Part shown: positions 27,545-35,700 of the stretch, piece by piece
Numbering within the stretch: the first letter of the stretch is position 1
Layout of the letters: the number at the start of each line of letters is the position of its first letter
Program-made: the position numbers and the translations under genes
Notes under the pieces: generated by a model
Databases searched by the model: none
Seen by the model: only the letters and a program-made list of their open reading frames with translations
What the model was told of the DNA's origin: nothing
Source of the DNA: an uncultured Clostridia bacterium
GTDB lineage: Bacteria > Bacillota > Clostridia > UMGS1810
NCBI GenBank assembly: GCA_934454585.1
Contig: CAKSFP010000022.1
Coordinates: 1-46,674, forward strand
Direction of reading: 5' to 3'
Length of the DNA stretch: 46,674 bases

Positions 27545-27553
27545 TAAGCTGCG

Positions 27554-30316
27554 TCAGTGACCTATAACGCCCGACTCTCCGAGCATTTTCAAAAATCTCT
27601 TAAGTGCTTTGTTCGCAAAGCGTTTCAGCACCAGACCGATAGCGAGGAACAGTGCAAAATACAACAGCAGCACCGCTATATCCAAAAGCAGATTTTCTGC
27701 CACTATCCCGGCGACGGCCTCTCTCATGCCGTTTATGGCATAGGTGAACGGCAGAAAGCGGTTTATCTTTTGAAAAAACATCGGCGTCACCTGTATGGGG
27801 AATGTGCCGCCTGCCGCCGCAATCTGGAACACCAGGAACACTACGCCTATCGCCTTGCCCACATTGTCGAACAGTGCCACGAGGGTGTACACAATGCAGG
27901 TAAAAACCAGGCTGTACAGCATGGACAGGGCTATGAAAAGTATCGGGTGCATTATTTCCACTTTCAGCACTACCACATCGCCCAATGCTGCAATGAATCC
28001 CTGAATCACCGCAAGCGAGCCGAACAGGAAGAACTTGCCCATGTATTCCTCATTGGGCGAGTAGTCGAAGTCGGCGTTTGCCGCATGGGTCGTGAACAAT
28101 GCACACATCAGCAGAGCGCCCACCCACAGGCACAGCGTGGTGTAAAACGGCGTGAGTCCCGCGCCGTAGTTCTTTATCGGGAACAGTTTTGTTGTGTTCA
28201 ACTCCACAGGGGAGGCAAAGAAATCTCCCGTGGATTCGCTGTCGTATTGCAGCATGTTTGCCACATCTTTGAGGTTTATTATATTTGACAGCGCTTTTAT
28301 CTTGTCTGCGACATCTGCCATGTTGTCAAGGTATGACGGGAACTTGCTGCGGAATTTTTCCGCATCTTCCACCGATATTACCCGATTGTTGTTTATTTTG
28401 TCAAGAAACTCCTGTGCCGCGTCCACGCCCTCTATCGATCGCGAGAACACATCACGCAGATCTGTGCTTGCCGAATTGGCGTTTCTGAGCAGAGTTTGAA
28501 TCCGATCGTCAAGTGAGCCGCCGAGTGCGTTCGAGAGAGTTGATGTCAGTCTGCGCAGATTGGAACAGAGCGATTTTGCCGCATTTATGGAGTCCTCTGC
28601 AGTGGCAGAACTGCTCAGGTCGTTTTCTATATCGGATATTCTCCTGCTCAAATCTGTCAGGTGCTGCGAAAGAGTCGACAGCTCGGACGAGAAGTCGAGT
28701 ATTTTGTTATCGTCGCTGCGGCTGAGAATATTGTTTATCTTTGCCAGTGTAGCGCTCGATTCGTTTATCTGCCTGTGCAGCATCCGTATCAGATAGTCTG
28801 AGGATTCACCGAACGAATTAATCGCGTTTCTTGCGGATTTTGCCGCTCTCTGCACCTCGGCTGCCGATTCGCTCATCGCGTCCAGGCGCGTGGTTATGCG
28901 GTTGCGGCGCAACTCCAGTTTGTTTATTATCGAGTCAATCTGCGAGTCAAACTTGAGGCTTGCCATCGAGGAATCCGCACTGTTCGCAAGGAAATCTGCG
29001 GCATTCTTAAGCTGATCGGAAAGCACCGAATTGCCGTTAAGCTTTGCCGCTGCGCCGCTTATGTCCGCTGTGGGGGCGTTTCCGCGGTTCTGCAGTTTTT
29101 CAAGTTCGGCAATCACAGCGTCAAATGCACTGTTCACGGAGGCGGTTATATCGTCAACATCGGATTTTATCTGTGCCGCCGCGTCCTCTATGTGTTTCAT
29201 GTTTGCCGAGAGGGCATTCACTATGTCGCCACCCTCCTCCAGCGTGTCGAGGAAATCGTCAAATGCCTTTAAGGTGGTGCGCAGACGAGAGATTTTGCGT
29301 TTTATGTCATCACGGGTAAACTCGTCAAAAACATCGAGATCGCTCTCTATTGAGTTGAGTTTGTCACCTATCATCTGTGCGTCGGATGCCAGGTCGGACA
29401 GCGAGTTTGTCAGATCCGGTTTGCCGGAGGCATATTTTCCGCCAAGACTGTCGAGTGAATTTTCCATTGATGCGAGCGCATCAGTCATGCCGTCAAGGCT
29501 TGCACGCATCTCTGCCGTGGTGTGCCCCGAGCGGTCAATCAGATCGTTCGTGTTGTTCTTCACATCGTCGGTAAAAGATATCGCATTGCCGAGAACTCGA
29601 CGCAGAAAATCCGCGTCATCTCTGTGTTTGTCCAGGTCTATTTTGCCGCCCTCGGCGCTGTCTATCAGATTGTTCAGCCTTGTGCTCACTTGCGGCAGAT
29701 CATCGTCCACCAGGTTTATCAGACTTTGAAATTTCTCTATCTCTCCGTAGTGCTCGTCTATGTCATATCCGAGGGGATTGAGGACATCAAATGCCTTTTG
29801 CACCACGGTTTGTATAAATGATTCAGTTATCTGCTTTTGCAGGGTAGATGCACCGCTGTCGGTCATTTTTGGAGCAATGGCGTTGATTTTTTCGTTTACA
29901 TAATAATCAAGCTGAGGCTTGACATGCACTTCGTCCGCAAGAGTCGCCAGCTTTGATGAAAAATCTTTCGGTATTATTATGGTTGCATACACCTTGCCTT
30001 TGCGGCATTGCTCTATGCCATCGTCGGCGGTGTCAAAGAATGTCCAGCCGAGTTTTTTGTTCTCTTTGAGCTGACCTATCAACTCTGACCCGATGTTTAT
30101 GTTTATATCGCCTATGGATGCGCCCTCGTCGTTGTTCACCACGCCGACTTTAACTCCGCCCGTGTTGCCGTACGGGTCCCACGAAGCAAGGATGTTTATC
30201 CAGGCATAGAGCGACGGCAGCAGAGCCACGCCGCACGCTATGACGAGTGCAACCCAGTTGCGCGCAAGCTTCTTTAGATCACATTTGAATATGCGAAAAC
30301 TGTTTTTGAAAAACAT
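27554..30316 (-). CDS. YhgE/Pip-type membrane protein
   Basis: This is a 920-residue membrane protein. It has one N-terminal membrane segment (WVALVIACGVALLPSLYAWINI) followed by the YhgE/Pip signature ASWDPYGNTGGVKVGVVNNDEGA. A very long predicted extracellular region (about 45-680) is helical and Ser/Asp/Asn-rich. The last 200 residues hold about six membrane segments like ABC-2 permeases, including a MCALFTTHAA and a IAAAGGTFPIQVTPMFFQKINRFLPFTYAINGMREAVAG segment in two parts. Known relatives include Lactococcus Pip (phage receptor) and ESX-type EsaA-like proteins; some take part in export. No secretion ATPase is nearby, so the role here is unknown. GGGAG precedes the ATG. Confidence 0.85.
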   Translation of the reverse strand: MFFKNSFRIFKCDLKKLARNWVALVIACGVALLPSLYAWINILASWDPYGNTGGVKVGVVNNDEGASIGDININIGSELIGQLKENKKLGWTFFDTADDGIEQCRKGKVYATIIIPKDFSSKLATLADEVHVKPQLDYYVNEKINAIAPKMTDSGASTLQKQITESFIQTVVQKAFDVLNPLGYDIDEHYGEIEKFQSLINLVDDDLPQVSTRLNNLIDSAEGGKIDLDKHRDDADFLRRVLGNAISFTDDVKNNTNDLIDRSGHTTAEMRASLDGMTDALASMENSLDSLGGKYASGKPDLTNSLSDLASDAQMIGDKLNSIESDLDVFDEFTRDDIKRKISRLRTTLKAFDDFLDTLEEGGDIVNALSANMKHIEDAAAQIKSDVDDITASVNSAFDAVIAELEKLQNRGNAPTADISGAAAKLNGNSVLSDQLKNAADFLANSADSSMASLKFDSQIDSIINKLELRRNRITTRLDAMSESAAEVQRAAKSARNAINSFGESSDYLIRMLHRQINESSATLAKINNILSRSDDNKILDFSSELSTLSQHLTDLSRRISDIENDLSSSATAEDSINAAKSLCSNLRRLTSTLSNALGGSLDDRIQTLLRNANSASTDLRDVFSRSIEGVDAAQEFLDKINNNRVISVEDAEKFRSKFPSYLDNMADVADKIKALSNIINLKDVANMLQYDSESTGDFFASPVELNTTKLFPIKNYGAGLTPFYTTLCLWVGALLMCALFTTHAANADFDYSPNEEYMGKFFLFGSLAVIQGFIAALGDVVVLKVEIMHPILFIALSMLYSLVFTCIVYTLVALFDNVGKAIGVVFLVFQIAAAGGTFPIQVTPMFFQKINRFLPFTYAINGMREAVAGIVAENLLLDIAVLLLYFALFLAIGLVLKRFANKALKRFLKMLGESGVIGH

Positions 30317-30353
30317 AGAGACACTCCCTATTTAGATTCGTTATTGATATTAG

Positions 30354-30381
30354 ATTATACAATATTTCAAATGATTTGTAA
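30354..30381 (-). promoter_or_regulatory. Sigma-A promoter of the YhgE/Pip gene
   Basis: On the minus strand TTACAA (30381-30376), a 16-base spacer and TATAAT (30359-30354), 38 bases before the ATG. Confidence 0.65.
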
Positions 30382-30522
30382 AGGAATTTCGGTTTTATCA
30401 TTTCATAAACAGCGCAAAACTATTTATTTTTCTTTGACGGGAGTCTTCGTATTTAGGGAAACAACCCGTTTTACAAAAAACATTTATGTTGCATTCGGTA
30501 TGTTTTTTCTTTGTTTCGGTAC

Positions 30523-30551
30523 TTGTTTTGATAAATTACATATGATAGAAT
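30523..30551 (+). promoter_or_regulatory. Promoter of the kinase-AraC fusion gene
   Basis: TTGTTT (30523-30528), a 17-base spacer and TAGAAT (30546-30551) lie 24 bases before the ATG. The modest match would suit activator control, possibly by the encoded AraC domain. Confidence 0.5.
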
Positions 30552-30575
30552 TATGTTTGAAAGAGGTGATAAAGC

Positions 30576-31811
30576 ATGAAGATTTTGAATTTCGGTTCGT
30601 GCAACATTGACTATGTCTATAAACTTGACCACATAGTAACACCGGGTGAAACGGAAACATCAGAGTTAATGGAAATGTTCCCCGGAGGAAAGGGACTTAA
30701 CCAATCCATTGCCGTTGCCAATGCCGGAGCCAAGGTTTATCATGCAGGCTGTATAGGGAACGATGCGCAGATTTTGACGGATATTTTTCTCAAAAGCGGC
30801 GTTGATATATCGTATCTGAAAAAAGAGAATGTCAAAAACGGTCATGCTGTTATTCAGGTGAACTCACACGGAGAAAATTCCATATTCTTATACCCCGGTT
30901 CGAATCGGATGATTACTGATGAGTATGCGGATGCTGTTCTGTCCGATTTTGACAAGGGCGACATAATTATTTTGCAGAATGAAATAAGCAATATTAAATA
31001 CATTATTGACATTGCTTATGAAAAGGAAATGATAATTGTGCTCAACCCCTCGCCGATGAACCGTCAAATCCTTGAAATTGACCTTGGCAAAATATCATAT
31101 ATCATTTTGAACGAGGTGGAGGGAGGGGCGATTTCACAGCAAAGCGAACCCTCTGAGATATTGTCGTATTTCAGACAGAGATATCCCGATGTTAAGGTTG
31201 TGCTTACTTTGGGGAGCAAGGGCAGTATTTATATGGACAACGATGTGGAAATTCATCAGCCGATTTTTGAAACGGATGTGGTTGATACAACTGCGGCGGG
31301 AGATACCTTTACCGGGTATTTTGTTGCCGGTATTGCAAACGGCGCGGAATATGGGAATATATTAAAATTCGCTTCGTGTGCCGCTGCCGTTGCGGTGTCG
31401 AAAAAGGGTGCCGCACCGTCCATACCCATGCATGACGAAGTGCAAAAAGCTATGAAAAACATGAAAGAAAAAGATGATAAATCCGACATTGTATATCACA
31501 AAATCAAGCATTACCTTGAAGAAAACCTGAGCACCGCAACGCTTTCAAAACTTGCAGACTTTTTATGCTATTCAACCGTGTATACGGGAAATGTCGTCAA
31601 AAGGCTGTTTGATAAGTCATTCACCGAAGTTTTGCTCGATATGCGGTGCAATGCCGCCGCAAGATTGCTCTGGGAAACGGAAATGCCGATTGACGATGTT
31701 ATCAGATATGTCGGATACACAAACGGTGGCTTTTTCAGGTCGGCTTTTAAGGAACGGTATGGAATGAACTTGCTTGAATACAGAAAAAGCGTCACGGGAA
31801 AAGCTCAATGA
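30576..31811 (+). CDS. Ribokinase (PfkB)-AraC fusion protein
   Basis: This is a 411-residue protein with two parts. Residues 1-295 form a PfkB-family sugar/nucleoside kinase: NFGSCNIDYVYKLD start, the GGKGLNQSIAVANAGA substrate motif, and the anion-hole motif TTAAGDTFTG with catalytic base D243. Residues about 305-405 form a full AraC/XylS double helix-turn-helix (TLSKLADFLCYSTVYTGNVVKRLF; PIDDVIRYVGYTNGGFFRSAFKERYGMNLLEYR). AraC proteins normally carry a sugar-binding cupin instead; here an apparently intact kinase occupies that place, so the protein could phosphorylate its sugar and use substrate or ATP binding as the regulatory signal. GAGGTGATAA precedes the ATG. No transporter or catabolic gene follows, so the target is unknown. 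Confidence 0.85.
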   Translation: MKILNFGSCNIDYVYKLDHIVTPGETETSELMEMFPGGKGLNQSIAVANAGAKVYHAGCIGNDAQILTDIFLKSGVDISYLKKENVKNGHAVIQVNSHGENSIFLYPGSNRMITDEYADAVLSDFDKGDIIILQNEISNIKYIIDIAYEKEMIIVLNPSPMNRQILEIDLGKISYIILNEVEGGAISQQSEPSEILSYFRQRYPDVKVVLTLGSKGSIYMDNDVEIHQPIFETDVVDTTAAGDTFTGYFVAGIANGAEYGNILKFASCAAAVAVSKKGAAPSIPMHDEVQKAMKNMKEKDDKSDIVYHKIKHYLEENLSTATLSKLADFLCYSTVYTGNVVKRLFDKSFTEVLLDMRCNAAARLLWETEMPIDDVIRYVGYTNGGFFRSAFKERYGMNLLEYRKSVTGKAQ

Positions 31812-31814
31812 ATT

Positions 31815-31940
31815 ATGACGGAAAAAGGAAATATTACAGATATTATAAAGCACAGGCAAACGAGACTCGAACACGAATTGCCCGACCATGATTTTTCGGA
31901 AAAAGTATCATTTTCGCTTATTATTTATCGGAACAGATGA
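31815..31940 (+). CDS. Short ORF of uncertain status after the kinase-AraC gene
   Basis: This 41-codon frame (starts MTEKGNITDIIKHRQTRLEHE) opens 3 bases after the fusion gene's stop. It has a weak GGGAAAAG site upstream. The charged N-terminal helix and abrupt end suggest the truncated start of a longer gene that once formed an operon with the kinase; I recognise no family. Confidence 0.3.
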   Translation: MTEKGNITDIIKHRQTRLEHELPDHDFSEKVSFSLIIYRNR

Positions 31941-31959
31941 CAAAAAAGTATAAAATATG

Positions 31960-31988
31960 TTGTATAAATGACATCGATATGGTACAAT
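31960..31988 (+). promoter_or_regulatory. Sigma-A promoter of the secreted protein 32006-33049
   Basis: TTGTAT (31960-31965), a 17-base spacer and TACAAT (31983-31988). The expected start lies almost at the ribosome binding site, so the leader is very short. Confidence 0.65.
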
Positions 31989-32005
31989 GATACCGAGGTG
32001 TTGTG

Positions 32006-33049
32006 ATGAAAAAGGCAATTGCAATAATATCGGTAATATGCATAGCCGCCGCGTCAATTCTTACGGCGACGCATTTTTCGGGCAGACGCGGTCATGTGTC
32101 CGCGTGCTTTGTGCGCACCGGCGGAGCACTTTATTCCGATTATCAAAACATGATAAAAAAATTCGGCATCACATCACTGCCGAACGAATATATCATATCT
32201 GCGGCGGGTCAGCGCTATGCGTATCCGCCCGAGAGAAACACCGATTCGAAAGAAAACAGCGGCAAAACCGCGCCGCAAAACGATACCGAAAAACAGACCG
32301 ATAAGGACAGCGGCGGCAACTACGCCGAACGGTTCTACAAGACGCTTAAAGTGAAAAAAAGCGGATATGACACGATTGTATTTGAAAAAGGCGAAAAAAG
32401 GTGCACTGTGTACACTCTCACTGCAAGTAAAGAGAATTTGTCGGAATTTCTTGATAATCTGCGTGCGGAATATATCAGCATCCGCCTTCGTGATTCACTC
32501 ACAAATGCCGTTTTGAGCACTGCGCAAAATTTTAATCTGACGGTTGACGAAACTGCTGTGCGCAACATTCTCTCGGGCGCAATGCCGAGCGGCGAAAAGA
32601 CGGATGAATATATAACGGGTGACACCGACATCACGGTTTATGCGGCAGACGGCAAGATTTATCGTGTGGCGGCAGACATAGATTACGGCGGTATAGATCT
32701 TGAAAACGCCACGCTCGACATAACACTGAGCGATGGGGTGAATATGCTCGGCAAGTTGAGCGCACACCTTGGCATGACGATAGGCGGCAGACGGTTCAAT
32801 GCCGACATATCTGAGACGGCAAATGTTGCGGCGAACGGTTCGCCGTTTGAAAGCGGCATAAAGGCATATATTTCTTTTGACAGGCTCAGCATTTATCAGC
32901 TAAATCTTGCGTTGAATCAGAATTCGGAAAAGAACGGTTTCTTTGCGGACGGATATTTTGTCAGAGGCGGCAGAAAAAGCATTATAAAGGGCGGCGGAGA
33001 GATAAATTGCCGCAACGGCCGACTGGAAATATCATATGAAAAACAGTGA
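32006..33049 (+). CDS. Secreted or membrane-anchored protein of unknown function
   Basis: This 347-residue protein starts at the ATG at 32006, with GAGGTG 5 bases before; an in-frame GTG at 32003 would be too close to that site. It has an N-terminal export/anchor segment (KKAIAIISVICIAAASILTATHF), a Lys/Asp/Asn-rich spacer (about 75-105), and a folded part with alternating hydrophobic residues suggesting beta structure. No lipobox, protease or binding motif is seen. It has its own promoter and a perfect terminator 130 bases after its stop, so it is a single-gene unit. The function is not inferable. Confidence 0.75.
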   Translation: MKKAIAIISVICIAAASILTATHFSGRRGHVSACFVRTGGALYSDYQNMIKKFGITSLPNEYIISAAGQRYAYPPERNTDSKENSGKTAPQNDTEKQTDKDSGGNYAERFYKTLKVKKSGYDTIVFEKGEKRCTVYTLTASKENLSEFLDNLRAEYISIRLRDSLTNAVLSTAQNFNLTVDETAVRNILSGAMPSGEKTDEYITGDTDITVYAADGKIYRVAADIDYGGIDLENATLDITLSDGVNMLGKLSAHLGMTIGGRRFNADISETANVAANGSPFESGIKAYISFDRLSIYQLNLALNQNSEKNGFFADGYFVRGGRKSIIKGGGEINCRNGRLEISYEKQ

Positions 33050-33176
33050 GGATCCTCACGGATAATTTTATGTTTTTTGTGAAAAATATATTTGATACTT
33101 TGCGCACTATATGTGATTTTTGATTTTTGCATTTTGCGCACTGTTGATTTTTTGTGTTTTAAGCCCATACATTGTT

Positions 33177-33219
33177 CCCGATTGATTGTTGTGTAAAAAC
33201 AATCAATCGGGATTTTTTT
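33177..33219 (+). terminator. Rho-independent terminator before the pst locus
   Basis: A perfect 14-bp stem (CCCGATTGATTGTT / AACAATCAATCGGG) with a 7-base loop and a run of seven Ts. The upstream 127 bases after the 33049 stop hold only AT-rich sequence with a GTGAGGATCCTCAC palindrome at the stop codon. Confidence 0.95.
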
Positions 33220-33222
33220 AAT

Positions 33223-33277
33223 TTCACATACATTTTACAAGTCTCTTCTTTTGGATTTTACAAAACAGCAATATAAT
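33223..33277 (+). promoter_or_regulatory. PHO-box array and -10 of the pst operon
   Basis: TTCACA (33223-33228), TTTACA (33234-33239), a degenerate CTTCTT (33245-33250) and TTTACA (33257-33262) recur at about 11-base spacing, one helical turn. TATAAT follows at 33272-33277, with no sigma-A -35 in place. This is the architecture of PhoP-activated promoters in Bacillota. Confidence 0.75.
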
Positions 33278-33343
33278 CATCTTGTAAGATGAAAAAAGAA
33301 AAACAAAAGGAAGAACAAATTTGTGAAAAGAGGAGACTTAATT

Positions 33344-34207
33344 ATGAAAAACATTAAAAAATTAATTGCATTGGCAACGGGAGTTATCTTTGCGGCATCT
33401 GTATTTGCAGGCTGCGGCAGCAACAATTCGACAGGCGGTGACACGGCGGCAACGGAAAACAAAACATCATCAGTTACAGGCACCGTGGCAACAGACGGTT
33501 CAACATCTATGGAAAAAGTAATCGGTGCGCTGGGCGAATCTTTCATGGAGCTTAACAAAGGAGCAACATTCACCTACAACCCCACAGGTTCAGGATCGGG
33601 AATCACGGCAGTGTCCGAGGGCAGATGTGACATCGGTCTTTCGAGCAGAGCGCTCAAAGATGATGAAAAGAAAAGCGGACTCAAAGAGACAATCCTTGCG
33701 CTGGACGGCATTGCAATCATAGTTAACCCGAGCAACTCTGTTGAGGACCTCACCACAGAGCAGATTGCAAAAATCTACACCGGCGAGATAACCAACTGGA
33801 GCGAAGTCGGCGGAGCAAACGGCGAGATTGTGCTGATTGGCAGAGAGGCAGGCAGCGGCACAAGAGACGGTTTTGAATCCATCACAGACACCAAGGACAA
33901 ATGCAAATATCGTCAGGAACTCACATCAACAGGTGATGTAATAACAACAGTATCGCAGAACCCCAACGCTATCGGCTATGCATCACTTGCAGCGGTAAAG
34001 GACAGTGTAAAGGCACTCAATGTAAACGGCGTGGCACCGACCGAGGACACTGTCAAGGATTCGACATATGTTGTGCAGAGACCTTTTGTACTGGTAACAA
34101 AAGAGGGCACTCAGCTTTCGGACACAGCTCGGGCATTCTTCGATTATGTGACATCTCCGGACGCAGCGTCAATCATAGCAAAGGCAGGCGCAGTTGCGGC
34201 AAACTGA
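33344..34207 (+). CDS. pstS: Phosphate ABC transporter substrate-binding lipoprotein PstS
   Basis: This 287-residue lipoprotein binds phosphate outside the membrane and delivers it to PstCA. The ATG at 33344 is used because AGAGGAG lies 8 bases upstream; an in-frame GTG 7 codons earlier lacks one. The signal peptide ends in the lipobox VFAGC. The mature part has DGSTSMEKVIGAL, GSGSGITAVSEGRCDIGLSSR and GREAGSGTRDGF, which are the phosphate-contact loops. First gene of the pst-pho operon and preceded by the PHO-box array. Confidence 0.97.
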   Translation: MKNIKKLIALATGVIFAASVFAGCGSNNSTGGDTAATENKTSSVTGTVATDGSTSMEKVIGALGESFMELNKGATFTYNPTGSGSGITAVSEGRCDIGLSSRALKDDEKKSGLKETILALDGIAIIVNPSNSVEDLTTEQIAKIYTGEITNWSEVGGANGEIVLIGREAGSGTRDGFESITDTKDKCKYRQELTSTGDVITTVSQNPNAIGYASLAAVKDSVKALNVNGVAPTEDTVKDSTYVVQRPFVLVTKEGTQLSDTARAFFDYVTSPDAASIIAKAGAVAAN

Positions 34208-34232
34208 GTCAGAAAAATCGAGGTAATCGGAT

Positions 34233-35099
34233 ATGAACAGAAAAAAATTATATGAAGACATCATTCATGCAATCTTTCTCATACTCGGTCTGATAACCGT
34301 CGGCAGTGTGCTTTTGATAACGGTATATCTGGTTATCTCGGGCATCCCGGCAATACGGGAGATAGGTCTTGTCAAATTTATATTTGGCAAGACCTGGGCG
34401 TCTACGGCGGCAGAACCGCAGTTCGGCATATTGCCGTTCATCCTCACAAGTGTGTGCGGCACTGCGGGGGCAATCCTAATAGGAGTGCCCGTGGGATTCT
34501 TCACGGCGGTTTATCTGGCAAAGGCGGCGCCGAGGAAAGTGAAAGCAGTTGTTGAGGAGGCTGTCGGATTGCTTGCCGGCATACCGTCCGTTGTATACGG
34601 TCTTGTGGGTATGCTGGTGCTTGTGCCCGGTATAAGCCGAATATTCGGCATCCCGGACGGATCGGGTCTGCTTGCCGCGATAATCGTGCTTGCGATCATG
34701 ATTTTGCCGTCAATCATCAAGGTGTCGCTCACCGCACTCGAGGCAGTGCCTAAGGAATATGAAGACGCGTCGCTTGCCCTGGGCGCAACGCCTGTTGAGA
34801 CATATTTCAGGGTGTCCGTTCCGGCGGCTAAGAGCGGCATTGCGGCGGCTGTTGTGCTCGGAGTCGGCAGGGCGATAGGCGAGGCAATGGCGGTCATGAT
34901 GGTATCGGGCAATGTGCCCAACATGCCGTCGCTGTTTCAGAGTGTGCGCTTTCTCACAACCGCGGTTGCAAGCGAGATGTCGTATTCATCGGGTTTGCAG
35001 AGAGAGGCGCTGTTTTCCATAGCACTTGTTTTGTTTTTGTTTATAATGCTGATAAACGCGACTTTGAATTTCTTTCTCAAAAGGGATAAGAGCCGATGA
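34233..35099 (+). CDS. pstC: Phosphate ABC transporter permease PstC
   Basis: This 288-residue inner-membrane permease has about six membrane segments and the EAA loop (EYEDASLALGATPVETYFRVSVPAA), which docks on PstB. FGILPFILTSVCGTAGAILIGVP and GLLAGIPSVVYGLVGM are typical PstC blocks. GAGGTAATCGG precedes the ATG, and the gene starts 25 bases after pstS. Unusually, the next gene pstA lies 601 bases away, beyond the palindromic insert at 35100-35655. Confidence 0.97.
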   Translation: MNRKKLYEDIIHAIFLILGLITVGSVLLITVYLVISGIPAIREIGLVKFIFGKTWASTAAEPQFGILPFILTSVCGTAGAILIGVPVGFFTAVYLAKAAPRKVKAVVEEAVGLLAGIPSVVYGLVGMLVLVPGISRIFGIPDGSGLLAAIIVLAIMILPSIIKVSLTALEAVPKEYEDASLALGATPVETYFRVSVPAAKSGIAAAVVLGVGRAIGEAMAVMMVSGNVPNMPSLFQSVRFLTTAVASEMSYSSGLQREALFSIALVLFLFIMLINATLNFFLKRDKSR

Positions 35100-35655
35100 G
35101 TTGTAGCTTGCATACAAGTGTGAGTGATTTATAATTCCGTCATTAAAGGCAGCGCAGCGGCTCGTGACATATGTTATGTATCTGCTCGACACGCACCTGC
35201 GTCGAAACAAGCTGCGCATCTTGCGCTGCAAATCGGAGATTTACAGCTTACTCGCTTTGCTGTTTCTCCTTTTTCCCAAAAAGGCACGCTTACGCTACCA
35301 CCTTTTTGGGAACCCTGATATAGCTATGGATCTCGCTGATACACAACATATGTCCCTCGCTTTTGTGCAGAGTTTGCATTTGTGATGAGGGGGCGATGCC
35401 CACATCGCCCCGAATAAAGAGAGCAGACTTAACGGGCGATGAATGAATCCCCCTCCCTTTAGGCAATGGAGGCTCTCGCACAACGCGGAATTTTCCACAA
35501 AGGCGAGGGGGTGTGTATTTTATTTTGAGTGAGCGAGTTCAGCGCTACTGCACTGCTGTTTGAGCGAGCCAAAATAAAATATATACCACCGAGTCGTCAC
35601 ACCAAGTTTTATAAAAGCGATGGATGAATTATCGCCCCGAACTAAACTCTGTCAC
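35100..35655 (+). repeat. Palindrome-rich non-coding insert within the pst operon
   Basis: No ORF here has a ribosome binding site or a recognisable product. Nested inverted repeats fill it. A 17-bp pair, GACATATGTTATGTATC (35166-35182) and GATACACAACATATGTC (35338-35354, one mismatch), bounds about 190 bases. Inside it TTCCCAAAAAGG / CCTTTTTGGGAA pair (35273-35284, 35301-35312). Further hairpins are GGGGCGATG / CATCGCCCC (35390-35411), CCCCCTC / GAGGGGG (35449-35511) and TATTTTATTTTG / CAAAATAAAATA (35516-35581). It resembles one or more MITE- or REP-like non-autonomous elements that have landed between pstC and pstA. The element ends are not certain. Confidence 0.6.
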
Positions 35656-35684
35656 TTTACAAACCGCCGAACAGGTGTTATTAT
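35656..35684 (+). promoter_or_regulatory. Internal sigma-A promoter before pstA
   Basis: TTTACA (35656-35661), a 17-base spacer and TATTAT (35679-35684) lie 17 bases before the pstA ATG, right after the palindromic insert. It would keep pstA-pstB-phoU-phoP-phoR expressed if the insert terminates transcription from the PHO-box promoter. Confidence 0.6.
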
Positions 35685-35700
35685 ATAAGGAGAAAAAACC

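Noticed and set aside
29031..29729. 232-codon plus-strand frame opposite the YhgE/Pip gene
   Set aside because: Ser/Arg-rich shadow composition and no start signal; the minus-strand protein is continuous through the region.
30890..30915. GGTTCGAATC, resembling a tRNA T-loop
   Set aside because: It lies inside the kinase-AraC coding sequence and no acceptor or anticodon arm pairs around it.
33048..33061. Perfect palindrome GTGAGGATCCTCAC at the stop of the 32006-33049 gene
   Set aside because: Short, without spacer or T-run; the real terminator is at 33177-33219.
35164..35498. Several 60-80 codon frames in the pstC-pstA gap
   Set aside because: They overlap palindromes, have no ribosome binding site, and read as low-quality sequence on both strands.
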